Of a stretch of DNA of 64,000 bases, positions 46,714 through 55,942 are shown one piece after another; positions within the stretch are counted from its first letter, which is position 1; the number at the start of each line of letters is the position of its first letter. Source of the stretch: Pseudomonas viridiflava (GTDB taxonomy: Bacteria > Pseudomonadota > Gammaproteobacteria > Pseudomonadales > Pseudomonadaceae); contig NZ_UWFN01000116.1 in assembly GCF_900602065.1 (NCBI RefSeq), positions 310,001 to 374,000 on the forward strand, in the 5' to 3' direction. The position numbers and the translations under genes are program-made. The notes under the pieces were generated by a model. That model worked only from the letters and a program-made list of their open reading frames with translations. It ran no database searches and was not told the DNA's origin.

Positions 46714-49700
46714 TCAAATACGTTCCATTTTTGGCAGCCATACACGAATCAAAGAGAACAACCGATCCAGATCGATAGGCTTGGCCAGGTAGTCGTTGGA
46801 GCCCGCCTGCAGGCAACGCTCCTGATCATCCTTCATGGCCTTGGCGGTCACCGCAATGATCGGCAGCTTGCGCCAGCGAGGGTCCTTGCGGATCTCGATG
46901 GTCGCTTCATAGCCATCCATCTCGGGCATCATCACGTCCATCAGCACCAGGTCGATATCTTCGACCTCATCCAGCTTGCTGATAGCCTCGATACCATTGC
47001 GCGCCACTTCAACAACAGCCCCCTTGTGCTCCAGCGCGCTGGTCAGGGCAAAAATGTTGCGCACATCATCATCGACCACCAGGATCCTGCGCCCTTCGAA
47101 CACTTTGTCCCGGCTGCGTGCAGTCTTGAGCATCTTCTGCCGCTCATTGGAGAGCTGCGACTCAACCTTGTGAAGAAACAGCGTGACCTCATCCAGCAGA
47201 CGCTCTGGTGAGCGCGCGCCTTTGATAATGATCGAGCGCGAATACTTCAACAGCTCGGCTTCTTCATCGCGGGTCAGATTGCGTCCGGTGTAGACAATCA
47301 CCGGCGGGAACGAACAGATCTCGTCGGTGGACATACGCTTGAGCAAGTCGTTGCCGAGCATGTCCGGCAACTTGAGGTCGATGATCATGCAGTCGTAGAT
47401 ATTGTCGCGCAGCAGATCCAGGGCATCCTGGGCAAAACCTACGGCGGTGATTTCAATGTCGTCATCGCCAATCAGCCGCGCAATGCTGTCGCGCTGCAGC
47501 GCGTCGTCTTCAACCAGCAGGATGCGCTTGACCTTCTGGGTCAACTTGGCTTCCAGCTTGGCAAACACATCCTTCAGTTCTTCGCGGGTGGTCGGCTTGA
47601 CCGCATAACCCACCGCGCCCATGTGCATGGCCGCTTCCTGACGGTCTTCTACGGAAATGACATGCACAGGAATGTGTCGCGTAGGCGCCAGCTCTTTCAG
47701 GCGCTGCAGAACCGTCAGCCCGGAATGATCCGGCAGACGCATGTCCAGCAGGATTGCGTCAGGCACGAATTGCGCAGCGAGATTGAAACCATCATCGGCC
47801 GCATGGGCAACGAGGCAGTGGTAACCCAACTCATGCGCCAGGTCGAAGAGGATCCTGGCGAACGCCACCTCGTCTTCAATGACCAGGATACAGCGCTTGG
47901 TCGATGGCAGCTTTTCACGATCGTCGGCAAAAGTCGGCGCAATCGGCCGGGCCGGAGCGACAGGCACCTCGATCGGTGCAGGGGCCGGGCGTGGTACGGG
48001 CAGGACCGGCGCGGCAACAGGTGCCGGGACGTCCCCCGACTCTGACAGCAGTGGCTCGACGTACTGCTCCGGCAGGATCAGCGAGAAAATACTGCCCTGC
48101 CCCGGCTCGCTGGTCACGCTGATCGAACCGCCGAGCAACCGCGCGAGGTCGCGAGAAATGGACAGCCCGAGCCCGGTACCGCCATAACGACGATTGGTGG
48201 TGCCATCCGCCTGACGGAACGCTTCAAAAATACTTTCCTGTTGCTCGGCAGCAATACCGATGCCCGAGTCGCGGACGGTGAACACGATACCCGCACCTGG
48301 CTGGCGCGAGACCGTCATGCTGACGGTGCCGGTTTCGGTGAACTTGATCGCGTTCGACAGCAGGTTTTTCAGAATCTGTTCCAGACGCTGGCGGTCGGTG
48401 TAGAGCATGGTCGGCGCACCGGCCTGCAGCTCCACATGGAAGTCCAGCTTCTTGTCGGCAGCCAGCGGCTGGAACATATTGCGCAGGCCTTCTACCAGCC
48501 GCGATACGCTGCTGTTCTCAGGGCGCATGTCCAGTTTGCCCGCTTCGACCTTGGAGATATCGAGGATGTCGTTGATCAGGTTGAGCAAGTCATTACCTGC
48601 CGAATAGATCGATTCGGCGAACTTGACCTGTTCGGAAGTGAGGTTTTCTGCCGGGTTCTCCGCAAGCAATTTGGCCAGAATCAACGAGCTGTTCAGCGGT
48701 GTACGCAGCTCGTGGGACATATTGGCCAGGAATTCCGACTTGTACTTGCTCGACCGCTGCAGCTCATCGGCACGAGCTTCAAGCTCCACCTGCGCAATGT
48801 TCAGCTCTTCGTTCTTGCGATCCAGCGCATCGCGCTGATCGGCCAGGACTTGCGCCTGATCAGCGAGTTGCTCGTTGGTTTGCTCCAGCTCGGCCTGCTG
48901 AGTTTCCAGATGAGCCTGGGACTCTTTGAGAATCCTTGATTGCTCTTCCAGTTCTTCGTTGGCGGTACGCAGTTCTTCCTGTTGAACCTGCAGCTCTTCG
49001 TTGAGCTGCTGGGTTTCGGCCAGGACTTCCTGCAGACGCTGTCGATAACGGGCGGCCTCAATAGAAGTGCCCACGTTGTCAGCGATCAGTTCCATGAACT
49101 CGACATCGCTTTCGGTCAGCGCCCGCAGGAAACCCAGTTCGATGACGCCATTGACCTGGTCGTCGTTGCTGGTCGGGACCACCAGGATACTGCGCGGATT
49201 GCCCTCACCCAGACCGGAAGACACTTTGAAGTAATCACCCGGCACCTCATCAAGGCGAATGATCTGATCTTGCTGCGCGGCCTGACCAATGATGCCTTCG
49301 CCGCTGTAAATCGATTGTTCGTACTGTTCCTGCTCACGGGAGAACCCGTAAGACGCCACACGCTTGAGCCCGCCGTGTTCCTGACGTACATAGACGGCGG
49401 CAACAACGCTACCCAGATACTGAGCGAAGAACTGCAAAACGTTGCCGCCCAGGGTATTCAGGGTCAATTGCCCCAACACCTGCTCGGCCAACTCGCTCTG
49501 GCCGTTGCGCAGCCAGGCAACCTTCTTCAGGCGCTCAGCGTTTTCATCCTGAAGCTTGAGGTTATCGCCATAGGTGCTTGAAAGCGCCAGCAAGTCCCGG
49601 CGACCGATGTACGCCAGAAAGCCACTGACGCTCAATACGAAAATCAGGTAGAGGGTTACGCACAGGATGGTCGTGCGGGTGACATCGGCGTTGCGCGCCA

Positions 49701-50220
49701 GACGCAGTTGCTGCTCAACCGCGACAACTTCCTCGTACTGACTGCGAACCTCGTCGGTCAGACGCTTGCCTCGTCCGGTACGCAAAGGGGCAATATATTC
49801 ACCCTTGATCCGGCGTTGCTGGATCATTTCCTCAGCGTATTGACCCCAATCCTCCTGTAAAGCCTGAATGCGCTTGAGCCGGTCGACCTGGGGCGGGTTA
49901 TCACTGACCAGGGTCTCAAGGCCCTTGAGTTCCGCAGCAAGCGCTGGCTTCGCGAGTTCGTACGGATCGAGATAATGCTCATCTCCGGCCAGCAGATAAC
50001 CACGCATGCCGGTTTCCATGTCGATGGAAAGTTTCAGTGCACGATTGGTATTGTTGATCACCCGGTCGGTATGCTCGACCCACTGAATGACCGACAGCAG
50101 ATAGCTGATCAAGCCAATGAAAAAGACCGCGCTGATGACGCCCACACTCAAAGGCAGAGTGACGTTGCGGCCAAGCAATTTACGAAAACGTTGCTCATCG
50201 ACGGTAGACGGACGGATCAT
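46714..50220 (-). CDS. Large CHASE3-GAF hybrid histidine kinase with three receivers
   Basis: A 1168-aa membrane sensor. Helix 1 (about 24-45), a CHASE3 periplasmic domain (about 46-180) and helix 2 (about 184-204) are followed by a GAF domain (about 240-390). A long coiled coil (about 392-490), rich in Gln and Glu, is a possible methylation region. Then come HisKA with His503 in NMSHELRTPLN, HATPase (DSGIGI, GGTGLGLS), a proline-rich linker (about 728-765), and three receivers with phospho-Asp at 826 (LLDMRLPD), 948 (IIDLKLPD) and 1095 (LMDVMMPE). AAGGAT precedes the ATG. It heads the operon with CheR, CheB and a second kinase. The promoter lies in the 267-base divergent gap to the receiver gene at 50488. 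Confidence 0.92.
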   Translation of the reverse strand: MIRPSTVDEQRFRKLLGRNVTLPLSVGVISAVFFIGLISYLLSVIQWVEHTDRVINNTNRALKLSIDMETGMRGYLLAGDEHYLDPYELAKPALAAELKGLETLVSDNPPQVDRLKRIQALQEDWGQYAEEMIQQRRIKGEYIAPLRTGRGKRLTDEVRSQYEEVVAVEQQLRLARNADVTRTTILCVTLYLIFVLSVSGFLAYIGRRDLLALSSTYGDNLKLQDENAERLKKVAWLRNGQSELAEQVLGQLTLNTLGGNVLQFFAQYLGSVVAAVYVRQEHGGLKRVASYGFSREQEQYEQSIYSGEGIIGQAAQQDQIIRLDEVPGDYFKVSSGLGEGNPRSILVVPTSNDDQVNGVIELGFLRALTESDVEFMELIADNVGTSIEAARYRQRLQEVLAETQQLNEELQVQQEELRTANEELEEQSRILKESQAHLETQQAELEQTNEQLADQAQVLADQRDALDRKNEELNIAQVELEARADELQRSSKYKSEFLANMSHELRTPLNSSLILAKLLAENPAENLTSEQVKFAESIYSAGNDLLNLINDILDISKVEAGKLDMRPENSSVSRLVEGLRNMFQPLAADKKLDFHVELQAGAPTMLYTDRQRLEQILKNLLSNAIKFTETGTVSMTVSRQPGAGIVFTVRDSGIGIAAEQQESIFEAFRQADGTTNRRYGGTGLGLSISRDLARLLGGSISVTSEPGQGSIFSLILPEQYVEPLLSESGDVPAPVAAPVLPVPRPAPAPIEVPVAPARPIAPTFADDREKLPSTKRCILVIEDEVAFARILFDLAHELGYHCLVAHAADDGFNLAAQFVPDAILLDMRLPDHSGLTVLQRLKELAPTRHIPVHVISVEDRQEAAMHMGAVGYAVKPTTREELKDVFAKLEAKLTQKVKRILLVEDDALQRDSIARLIGDDDIEITAVGFAQDALDLLRDNIYDCMIIDLKLPDMLGNDLLKRMSTDEICSFPPVIVYTGRNLTRDEEAELLKYSRSIIIKGARSPERLLDEVTLFLHKVESQLSNERQKMLKTARSRDKVFEGRRILVVDDDVRNIFALTSALEHKGAVVEVARNGIEAISKLDEVEDIDLVLMDVMMPEMDGYEATIEIRKDPRWRKLPIIAVTAKAMKDDQERCLQAGSNDYLAKPIDLDRLFSLIRVWLPKMERI

Positions 50221-50487
50221 GGGTCATCCTTGGTGATCATCAAACCATGAAGTTTGCCGTAAACTTTAGAAAAAGACTCTCATTTCTGACACAGATAGCT
50301 GAATTTTCTGACATTTAATCCGACAGAAACCTGCCTATCGCTTCACAATGGTTACAAAATGGCCACTACACCCTCAAATGGGTGTCTTTGTTTGGCTATG
50401 GGAACTTCCAGCGTTATTTTGTTTACTCATCAACGGCCGCATGCGTCACTGCTGCCGTTTATTGTCTCTATTTGAAGGAACTCACAC

Positions 50488-50847
50488 ATGTCCGCCCCCG
50501 CCAGCACCATTCTCGTGGTCGAAGACGACGATATTGTCCGCATGCTTATCGTCGACGTGCTTGAGGAACTGGAATACAACGTGATCGAAGCCGAGGACGG
50601 CGAAGAGGCACTGACAGTGCTGCAGAACGGTTCAAGCGTGATTGACCTGATGATGACCGATCTTGGTCTTCCGGGCATGAACGGCAAAGACCTGGCCAAC
50701 AAGAGCCGCGAGCTTTATCCGTCGCTGCCCATTCTGTTTGCCAGTGGCTATGCCGAAAACATCGATGTACCGGCAGGCATGCACAGCATCGGCAAACCGT
50801 TTTCCATCGATCAGCTGCGCGACAAGGTAAAAAGCATCCTTGGATAA
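50488..50847 (+). CDS. Single-domain response regulator
   Basis: A 119-aa stand-alone receiver with the acidic pair in VVEDDDI, phospho-Asp in MMTDLGLPG, Ser in FASGYA and Lys in IGKPF. AAGGAA precedes the ATG. It is divergent from the large hybrid kinase, whose three receivers or whose CheR/CheB partners may exchange phosphate with it. The glycosyltransferase gene starts inside its last codons. Upstream is a GAACTT box (50402-50407) that could be a -35 of an ECF or AlgU-type promoter, but no convincing -10 follows at the usual distance. Confidence 0.87.
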   Translation: MSAPASTILVVEDDDIVRMLIVDVLEELEYNVIEAEDGEEALTVLQNGSSVIDLMMTDLGLPGMNGKDLANKSRELYPSLPILFASGYAENIDVPAGMHSIGKPFSIDQLRDKVKSILG

Positions 50848-52171
50848 GCATGACTCGCAGCAACTGCCGGAACGTCCAGCGTTGAAAGCATCAACTCACG
50901 TACTGATTATTGGTTACGTGTGGCCCGAGCCCCGATCGTCGGCGGCCAGCGGGCACGTCATGCAATTGATTCAGTGCTTCCTTGAGCAAGGATGGCGTAT
51001 CACCTTCGCCAGCCCCGCCACCGAGGGGGAGCACAAGGCGGATCTTGCCGGGTTGGGCATCGATGAGGTGAGCATCGAACTGAACAACAGCAGCTTTGAT
51101 ATTTTCGTCCGTGAACTGCAGCCGGATATCGTCCTTTTCGATCAGTTCATGATTGAAGAACAGTTTGGCTGGCGCGTTGAAAAGCAATGTCCCGGCGCTC
51201 TGCGAATTTTGGAGACATCAGACCTGCAAAGCCTGCGTCATGCTCGCCATCACAAGCTCAAGCAACACATCACAAATAGCTCAGAACCCGATGATTTAAA
51301 TGAATTTTTTGATTCATCAAAGCATGACATCTTCACGCTGATGGCAAGCGGCGATCTGGCCCAGCGTGAAGTTGCAGCGCTGTACCGCTCCGACCTCAGC
51401 CTGATGACGTCAGACGTCGAAATGCAGTTGCTGACCAGCCGGTTTGGCGTGCCCGACGCCATTCTGCATTGGTGCCCGCTGATGATCAGCAGCGTACCGA
51501 CAACTGCCCGGCCTTTCGCTGATCGCGCTCATTTCTTGAGTATCGGCAACTTCCGTCACGCGCCTAACTGGGATGCCGTGCTCTGGATGAAGAGCGCAAT
51601 ATGGCCGTTGATCCGCCAACAATTACCCAAGGCCCAGTTACATATTTACGGCGCCTACACGCCGCCCAAAGCCACCGCATTGCACAACGCCGCTCAGGGG
51701 TTCCATGTGATGAACTGGGCCGAAGATGCCTTGCAAGTCATGTCCGAGGCGCGCATATGCCTGGCACCGCTACGTTTCGGCGCCGGCGTCAAAGGCAAGA
51801 TTGTCGACGCAATGCTCTGCGGCACGCCCACCGTCACCACACCGATCGGCGCCGAAGCCATGAGTGGTGACCAGCCATGGCCGGGAAGCATTGCCAGCAG
51901 TGCAGCGGAGATCGCCGATGCGGCCGTGTGCCTCTATCAGGACGAAAGCCTCTGGCATCAGGCCCAGAGCGCGGGCTGGGCGCTGCTTGAAGCGCGATAC
52001 CGGCATCAGCAGCATTGCGCGAGCCTTATTGCACGTATAGAGGCATTGCGCGAAAACCTTGAAGCCCACCGAACCGCCAATTTCACCGGGGCAATGCTGC
52101 GTCATCACCACCACAAGAGCACCCAGTACATGGCGCAGTGGATTGAAGCGAAGAATCGCAATCCCGTGTGA
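50840..52171 (+). CDS. Glycosyltransferase (GT-B, family 4-like)
   Basis: A 443-aa glycosyltransferase. An N-terminal Rossmann-type half starts ASTHVLIIGYVWPEP, and the C-terminal half has FLSIGNFRHAPNWDAV and the donor-binding segment APLRFGAGVKGKIVDAMLCGTPTV, typical of GT4 enzymes. It lacks membrane helices. Donor and acceptor sugars cannot be told. The only possible start in frame is TTG at 50840, overlapping the receiver gene by 8 bases, so the two are probably translated together; this puts a sugar-transfer enzyme under the same control as the signalling island. Confidence 0.82.
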   Translation: MDKHDSQQLPERPALKASTHVLIIGYVWPEPRSSAASGHVMQLIQCFLEQGWRITFASPATEGEHKADLAGLGIDEVSIELNNSSFDIFVRELQPDIVLFDQFMIEEQFGWRVEKQCPGALRILETSDLQSLRHARHHKLKQHITNSSEPDDLNEFFDSSKHDIFTLMASGDLAQREVAALYRSDLSLMTSDVEMQLLTSRFGVPDAILHWCPLMISSVPTTARPFADRAHFLSIGNFRHAPNWDAVLWMKSAIWPLIRQQLPKAQLHIYGAYTPPKATALHNAAQGFHVMNWAEDALQVMSEARICLAPLRFGAGVKGKIVDAMLCGTPTVTTPIGAEAMSGDQPWPGSIASSAAEIADAAVCLYQDESLWHQAQSAGWALLEARYRHQQHCASLIARIEALRENLEAHRTANFTGAMLRHHHHKSTQYMAQWIEAKNRNPV

Positions 52172-52219
52172 CGGTCGACGGCACACCTCAGGGCCCTGTG
52201 GAAGTTCCATGGTGGTCTG

Positions 52220-52402
52220 CAGTCCCGTAGCTTTGGCCGGGACGGCGAAGAAGGTTTGATGGGTGTTCTGACGTCCTCCCGGCTAATGCCAGTCCTACGG
52301 ATGGCGTAAATCCTGTGGGAGCGAATTCATTCGCGAAAGCGGTGTGTCAGCCTCCGGATACTTCTCAGACAGACCCCTTCGCGAATGAATTCGCTCCCAC
52401 AG
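52220..52402. repeat. Two consecutive REP inverted pairs
   Basis: A degenerate pair at 52220-52300 (CAGTCCCGTAGCTTTGGCCG with its diverged inverse) is followed by a perfect pair. In the latter, the 25-base arm at 52313-52337 (containing GTGGGAGCGAATTCATTCGC) recurs inverted at 52378-52402. They occupy the 338-base gap between the glycosyltransferase and cobF; the remaining 52403-52509 is AT-rich and shows no gene. Confidence 0.88.
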
Positions 52403-52509
52403 TGAAATCCCGTCCCCACACACCCTTTCGCAAACTTTCGCCAGTAAACGCAGTTGGATTAATTATCTTTAACTATAAAAAACAATAGGTTGGAGATAAA
52501 ACATAGAAT

Positions 52510-53268
52510 CTACATATCATTTCGCAGTAGATACGTATCCATCATCCAGCCTTTCTCTCGCCTGGCATCAGCTCTCACCACTTTGATCTGTTCACACACC
52601 TCGTCCAAAGGTCCCGCAATCAGGATTTCGTACGGGGTGCCCAGGTATGCCCCCCAGTAAATATGCAGCCCCTGATTGAGAAAACGCTCGAATGTGCAAT
52701 GCGCATCCAGCATGACCACCGTATTCTCGGGCGTATCAACGCCTTCGAGCGCCAGCCTGCGACCTGTGGTGATATGGATTGACTCGCCAATACGATTCAA
52801 CGGAATACGATGCTGCGCAGCCAGCGCTTGCACACTGCTTATGCCAGGAATCACTTCATAATCAAACAATTGTGGAGCATTCATGAGGACAAGCTCGAAG
52901 ACACGTAACGTACTGTCATACAGCGTTGGCTCACCCCAGATCAGAAATGCCGCTGTTTGTCCGGGCTCCACCTCATCAATGATCAGGCGTTGAAACAGTG
53001 CCGCCCTCTGCTCATGCCACAGGGCCACACCTCGCTGATAGGAATGGGGATCATCTTCCCGTGACGGATCGCTGACCTGCAGAAGGCGGTAGTCATCATG
53101 AGTGATGTAGCGCTCACAGATGTCTCTTCTCAGGCGCAGCAAGTCATCATTTGCATAGCCCTTGTCCAGAACGAAAAACACCTTGGCGCGGTTAAGCGCA
53201 TTGATTGCCTGAACAGTGATCTGCTCCGGATTGCCAGAGCCTATGCCGATGAGGAGGATGGTTTTCAT
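52510..53268 (-). CDS. cobF: Precorrin-6A synthase (deacetylating) CobF
   Basis: A 252-aa tetrapyrrole methylase of the CobF type. It shows LLIGIGSGNPEQIT at the N-terminus, IWGEPTLYD, EVIPGISSVQALAAQ and HITTGRRL, which are family hallmarks. It methylates C1 of precorrin-5 and removes the acetyl group as acetate in aerobic cobalamin synthesis. No other cob gene is near, so it is isolated from its pathway. The start is set at the ATG giving MKTILL; the frame extends upstream by 9 codons. It is divergent from mtlR with about 133 bases between. Confidence 0.88.
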   Translation of the reverse strand: MKTILLIGIGSGNPEQITVQAINALNRAKVFFVLDKGYANDDLLRLRRDICERYITHDDYRLLQVSDPSREDDPHSYQRGVALWHEQRAALFQRLIIDEVEPGQTAAFLIWGEPTLYDSTLRVFELVLMNAPQLFDYEVIPGISSVQALAAQHRIPLNRIGESIHITTGRRLALEGVDTPENTVVMLDAHCTFERFLNQGLHIYWGAYLGTPYEILIAGPLDEVCEQIKVVRADARREKGWMMDTYLLRNDM

Positions 53269-53401
53269 GATTTCATTCCATGCACTGCAAGCCATTGTAG
53301 GAAATGCCGTGGGAGCTGAGCTTGAGTCGGCTTGACGGGGTTTGATCGCCCACCCAAATAGTGCACATTAGCAGCCTGGCACCCTGCATACAGGCCATAC
53401 C

Positions 53402-54307
53402 ATGACAAAAACAACAAGGGTCACAGACCCCTCATACGAATTGATGGACGACCATAACGGGCTGTCTATCATCTACCGCGAACATGGATTCCCCTGCCCG
53501 CTGGTGCGCTGGCACTTTCATAAAGAATACGAGTTGCACCTGATCGTAGCCAGTTCAGGCAAGGTTTTTGTGGGCGATTACATCGGTAATTTCTACCCGG
53601 AAACGCTGTTCCTCACCGGCCCCAACCTGCCCCACAACTGGATCAGCCAGGTCGCCGAGGACGAGGTGGTCAGCAAACGGGACATGTTGGTGAATTTCAC
53701 CGATGAACTGCTGGACAGTGGCAGTCAGATATTCGCCGAACTGAAAACCCTGGCGCCCTTGCTGGAGCGGGCTCAGTACGGTATCGAATTTCGCTGTAAA
53801 CGCACCATCCGCAAAGCCACCCGACTGATGCAGAAGATCGCTGACTCCGAAGGTATCAGCCGCCTTGGGCATTTCCTCATCCTCCTTGAACTGCTGGCCG
53901 TGTGCGACGACTACCAGTTGCTGTCAGGCAGTAATTCAGCCCCCATGGCGGATGAGCACAGCGTAGATCGCACCAACCGCGCAGTGGATTACATCTTCGC
54001 CAACTACGCCCGCGAGCTGCCACTGGAAGAAGTCGCGGATTATCTGGGCATGAAGCCCACGTACTTTTCCCGGGTCTTCAAACAAGCCACCGGACGTTGT
54101 TACGTCGAATTCGTCAACCGCCTGCGGATAAGCAAATCCTGCGAGCTGCTGGCCGACGGAGACAAGCCAGTCACCGATGTCTGCTTTGAATCAGGTTTCA
54201 ACAATATTTCCAACTTCAATCGGCGCTTTCAACAGCTCAAGGGCATGACGCCTTCGCACTATCGACGCCTGGCCGTTCAGCGCCTGACCGAGCAAAACCT
54301 GTACTGA
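53402..54307 (+). CDS. mtlR: Mannitol operon activator MtlR (AraC family)
   Basis: A 301-aa AraC/XylS regulator. An N-terminal cupin-like sugar-binding domain (RWHFHKEYELHLI, NLPHNWI) is followed by a C-terminal double helix-turn-helix (about 190-295; LEEVADYLGMKPTYFSRVFKQ and NISNFNRRFQQLKGMTP). It matches the mannitol operon activator described in P. fluorescens, which responds to mannitol, sorbitol and arabitol. Its gene lies just upstream of mtlE and is transcribed in the same direction, but a 252-base gap with a possible terminator separates them. Confidence 0.92.
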   Translation: MTKTTRVTDPSYELMDDHNGLSIIYREHGFPCPLVRWHFHKEYELHLIVASSGKVFVGDYIGNFYPETLFLTGPNLPHNWISQVAEDEVVSKRDMLVNFTDELLDSGSQIFAELKTLAPLLERAQYGIEFRCKRTIRKATRLMQKIADSEGISRLGHFLILLELLAVCDDYQLLSGSNSAPMADEHSVDRTNRAVDYIFANYARELPLEEVADYLGMKPTYFSRVFKQATGRCYVEFVNRLRISKSCELLADGDKPVTDVCFESGFNNISNFNRRFQQLKGMTPSHYRRLAVQRLTEQNLY

Positions 54308-54339
54308 TTCACCCCACCTCCTCGCCGAGCGTCTACGCT

Positions 54340-54398
54340 GAGACTGCGCTGCAGACTGTCGCAGCCCGGTTGCGGCAGTCTCGTATGGATTTTTTTCG
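54340..54398 (+). terminator. Possible attenuator or terminator downstream of mtlR
   Basis: Two mutually exclusive stems can be drawn: GAGACTGC (54340-54347) with GCAGTCTC (54375-54382), and GACTGTCGCA (54354-54363) with TGCGGCAGTC (54371-54380). A run of seven T begins 7 to 9 bases after the second arm. It may end the mtlR transcript; the distance to the T-run weakens the call. Confidence 0.4.
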
Positions 54399-54559
54399 CC
54401 TGCCGACCAGTGCAGAAAAGTATCAGTCGAAGTGTCACGCAGGATTTGTCATCTGCGTCGGCGCCCGTTGTAATCCATGTACATCTTCCTTGCCTCCGGA
54501 AGACACAAAAACAATAACTGACCTTCTGTAGCCCTCCGGGCACTGAAGAGGAGTGATAA

Positions 54560-55870
54560 ATGAAGACCTCTGCAAAAGTTCTGCTTGCCGGTACCTGTCT
54601 GACTCTCTGCGCCACAGCCTCTGCGGGCGACGTCACCATCGCTACGGTCAACAACAGCGACATGATCCGTATGCAGCGGCTGTCGAAGACGTTCGAAGAG
54701 CAGCATCCCGATATCAAACTGAAGTGGGTCGTACTGGAAGAGAACGTCTTGCGTCAGCGGCTGACCACAGACATCGCCACCAAAGGCGGCCAGTTCGACG
54801 TGCTGACCATCGGCATGTACGAAGCATCGCTATGGGGCGCCAAAGGCTGGCTGCAGGAGATGAAAGACCTGCCCGCCAGCTACGCGCTGGACGACGTTTT
54901 CCCGTCAGTACGCGATGGCCTGTCGGTAGACGGCAAACTGTTTGCACTGCCCTTCTATGCCGAAAGCTCAATCACTTACTACCGTACCGACCTGTTCAAG
55001 GCTGCGGGCTTGACCATGCCGGAACGTCCTACCTGGACACAGATCGCCGAGTTCGCCGACAAGCTGACCGACAAGTCCAAAGAACAGTACGGCATCTGCC
55101 TGCGTGGCAAAGCGGGCTGGGGCGAAAACATGGCATTGATCAGCACCGTCGCCAACTCCTTTGGCGGACGCTGGTTTGACGAGCAATGGAAACCGCAATT
55201 CGACCAACCCGAATGGAAGGACGCGCTGAACTTCTACGTGAACACCATGAAGAAGTCCGGCCCACCCGGTGCATCGAGTAACGGCTTCAACGAAAACCTT
55301 GCGCTGTTCAACAGCGGCAAGTGCGCAATCTGGGTCGATGCCAGCGTCGCCGGCTCATTCGTGACTGACAAGAGCCAGAGCAAGGTCGCTGACAGTGTCG
55401 GCTTCACCTATGCGCCTCACGAAGTCACCGACAAAGGTTCGGCATGGCTGTACTCATGGGCACTGGCAATCCCGACCAGTGCGAAAAACCAGACCGACGC
55501 CAAAGCCTTTACCGAATGGGCAACCTCAAAAGAGTACGCAGCATTGGTCGCCGAAAAAGACGGTGTATCCAACGTACCGCCTGGGACTCGCGCTTCGACC
55601 TACACCGACGCCTACAAGAAAGCCGCGCCTTTCGCCAACATCACTCTGGAGTCGCTGAAGGCTGTGACGCCAAAAGCGCCGACCCTCAAGCCAGTGCCTT
55701 ATGTGGGCATTCAGCTGGTCACCATTCCTGAGTTTCAGGCTATCGGCACTTCGGTGGGCCAACAGTTCTCCGCCGCGCTGGTGGGCACGGCAACGCCTGA
55801 TGCCGCGTTGAAAAACGCGCAGACCTCCACCGAACGGGACATGAAGCGAGCGGGTTATCCAAAGAAATAG
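54560..55870 (+). CDS. mtlE: Polyol ABC transporter substrate-binding protein MtlE
   Basis: A 436-aa exported binding protein of the SBP_bac_1 type. The signal peptide ends near ATASA (residue 22). The mature protein has FDVLTIGMYEASLWGAKGWL and WLYSWALAIPTSAKNQTDAKAF. It captures mannitol, sorbitol and related polyols in the periplasm and delivers them to MtlFG. GAGGAGTG lies close before the ATG. It is the first structural gene; its promoter and the MtlR site should lie in 54399-54559, where two TGTCA copies 14 bases apart (54433 and 54447) are candidate half-sites. Confidence 0.93.
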   Translation: MKTSAKVLLAGTCLTLCATASAGDVTIATVNNSDMIRMQRLSKTFEEQHPDIKLKWVVLEENVLRQRLTTDIATKGGQFDVLTIGMYEASLWGAKGWLQEMKDLPASYALDDVFPSVRDGLSVDGKLFALPFYAESSITYYRTDLFKAAGLTMPERPTWTQIAEFADKLTDKSKEQYGICLRGKAGWGENMALISTVANSFGGRWFDEQWKPQFDQPEWKDALNFYVNTMKKSGPPGASSNGFNENLALFNSGKCAIWVDASVAGSFVTDKSQSKVADSVGFTYAPHEVTDKGSAWLYSWALAIPTSAKNQTDAKAFTEWATSKEYAALVAEKDGVSNVPPGTRASTYTDAYKKAAPFANITLESLKAVTPKAPTLKPVPYVGIQLVTIPEFQAIGTSVGQQFSAALVGTATPDAALKNAQTSTERDMKRAGYPKK

Positions 55871-55942
55871 TCGCTGCTGACTATCCGTCGGGGCGCATGC
55901 GCCCTGACACCCCGCTCTCCTTTTGCACCCAGGATCGCAATC

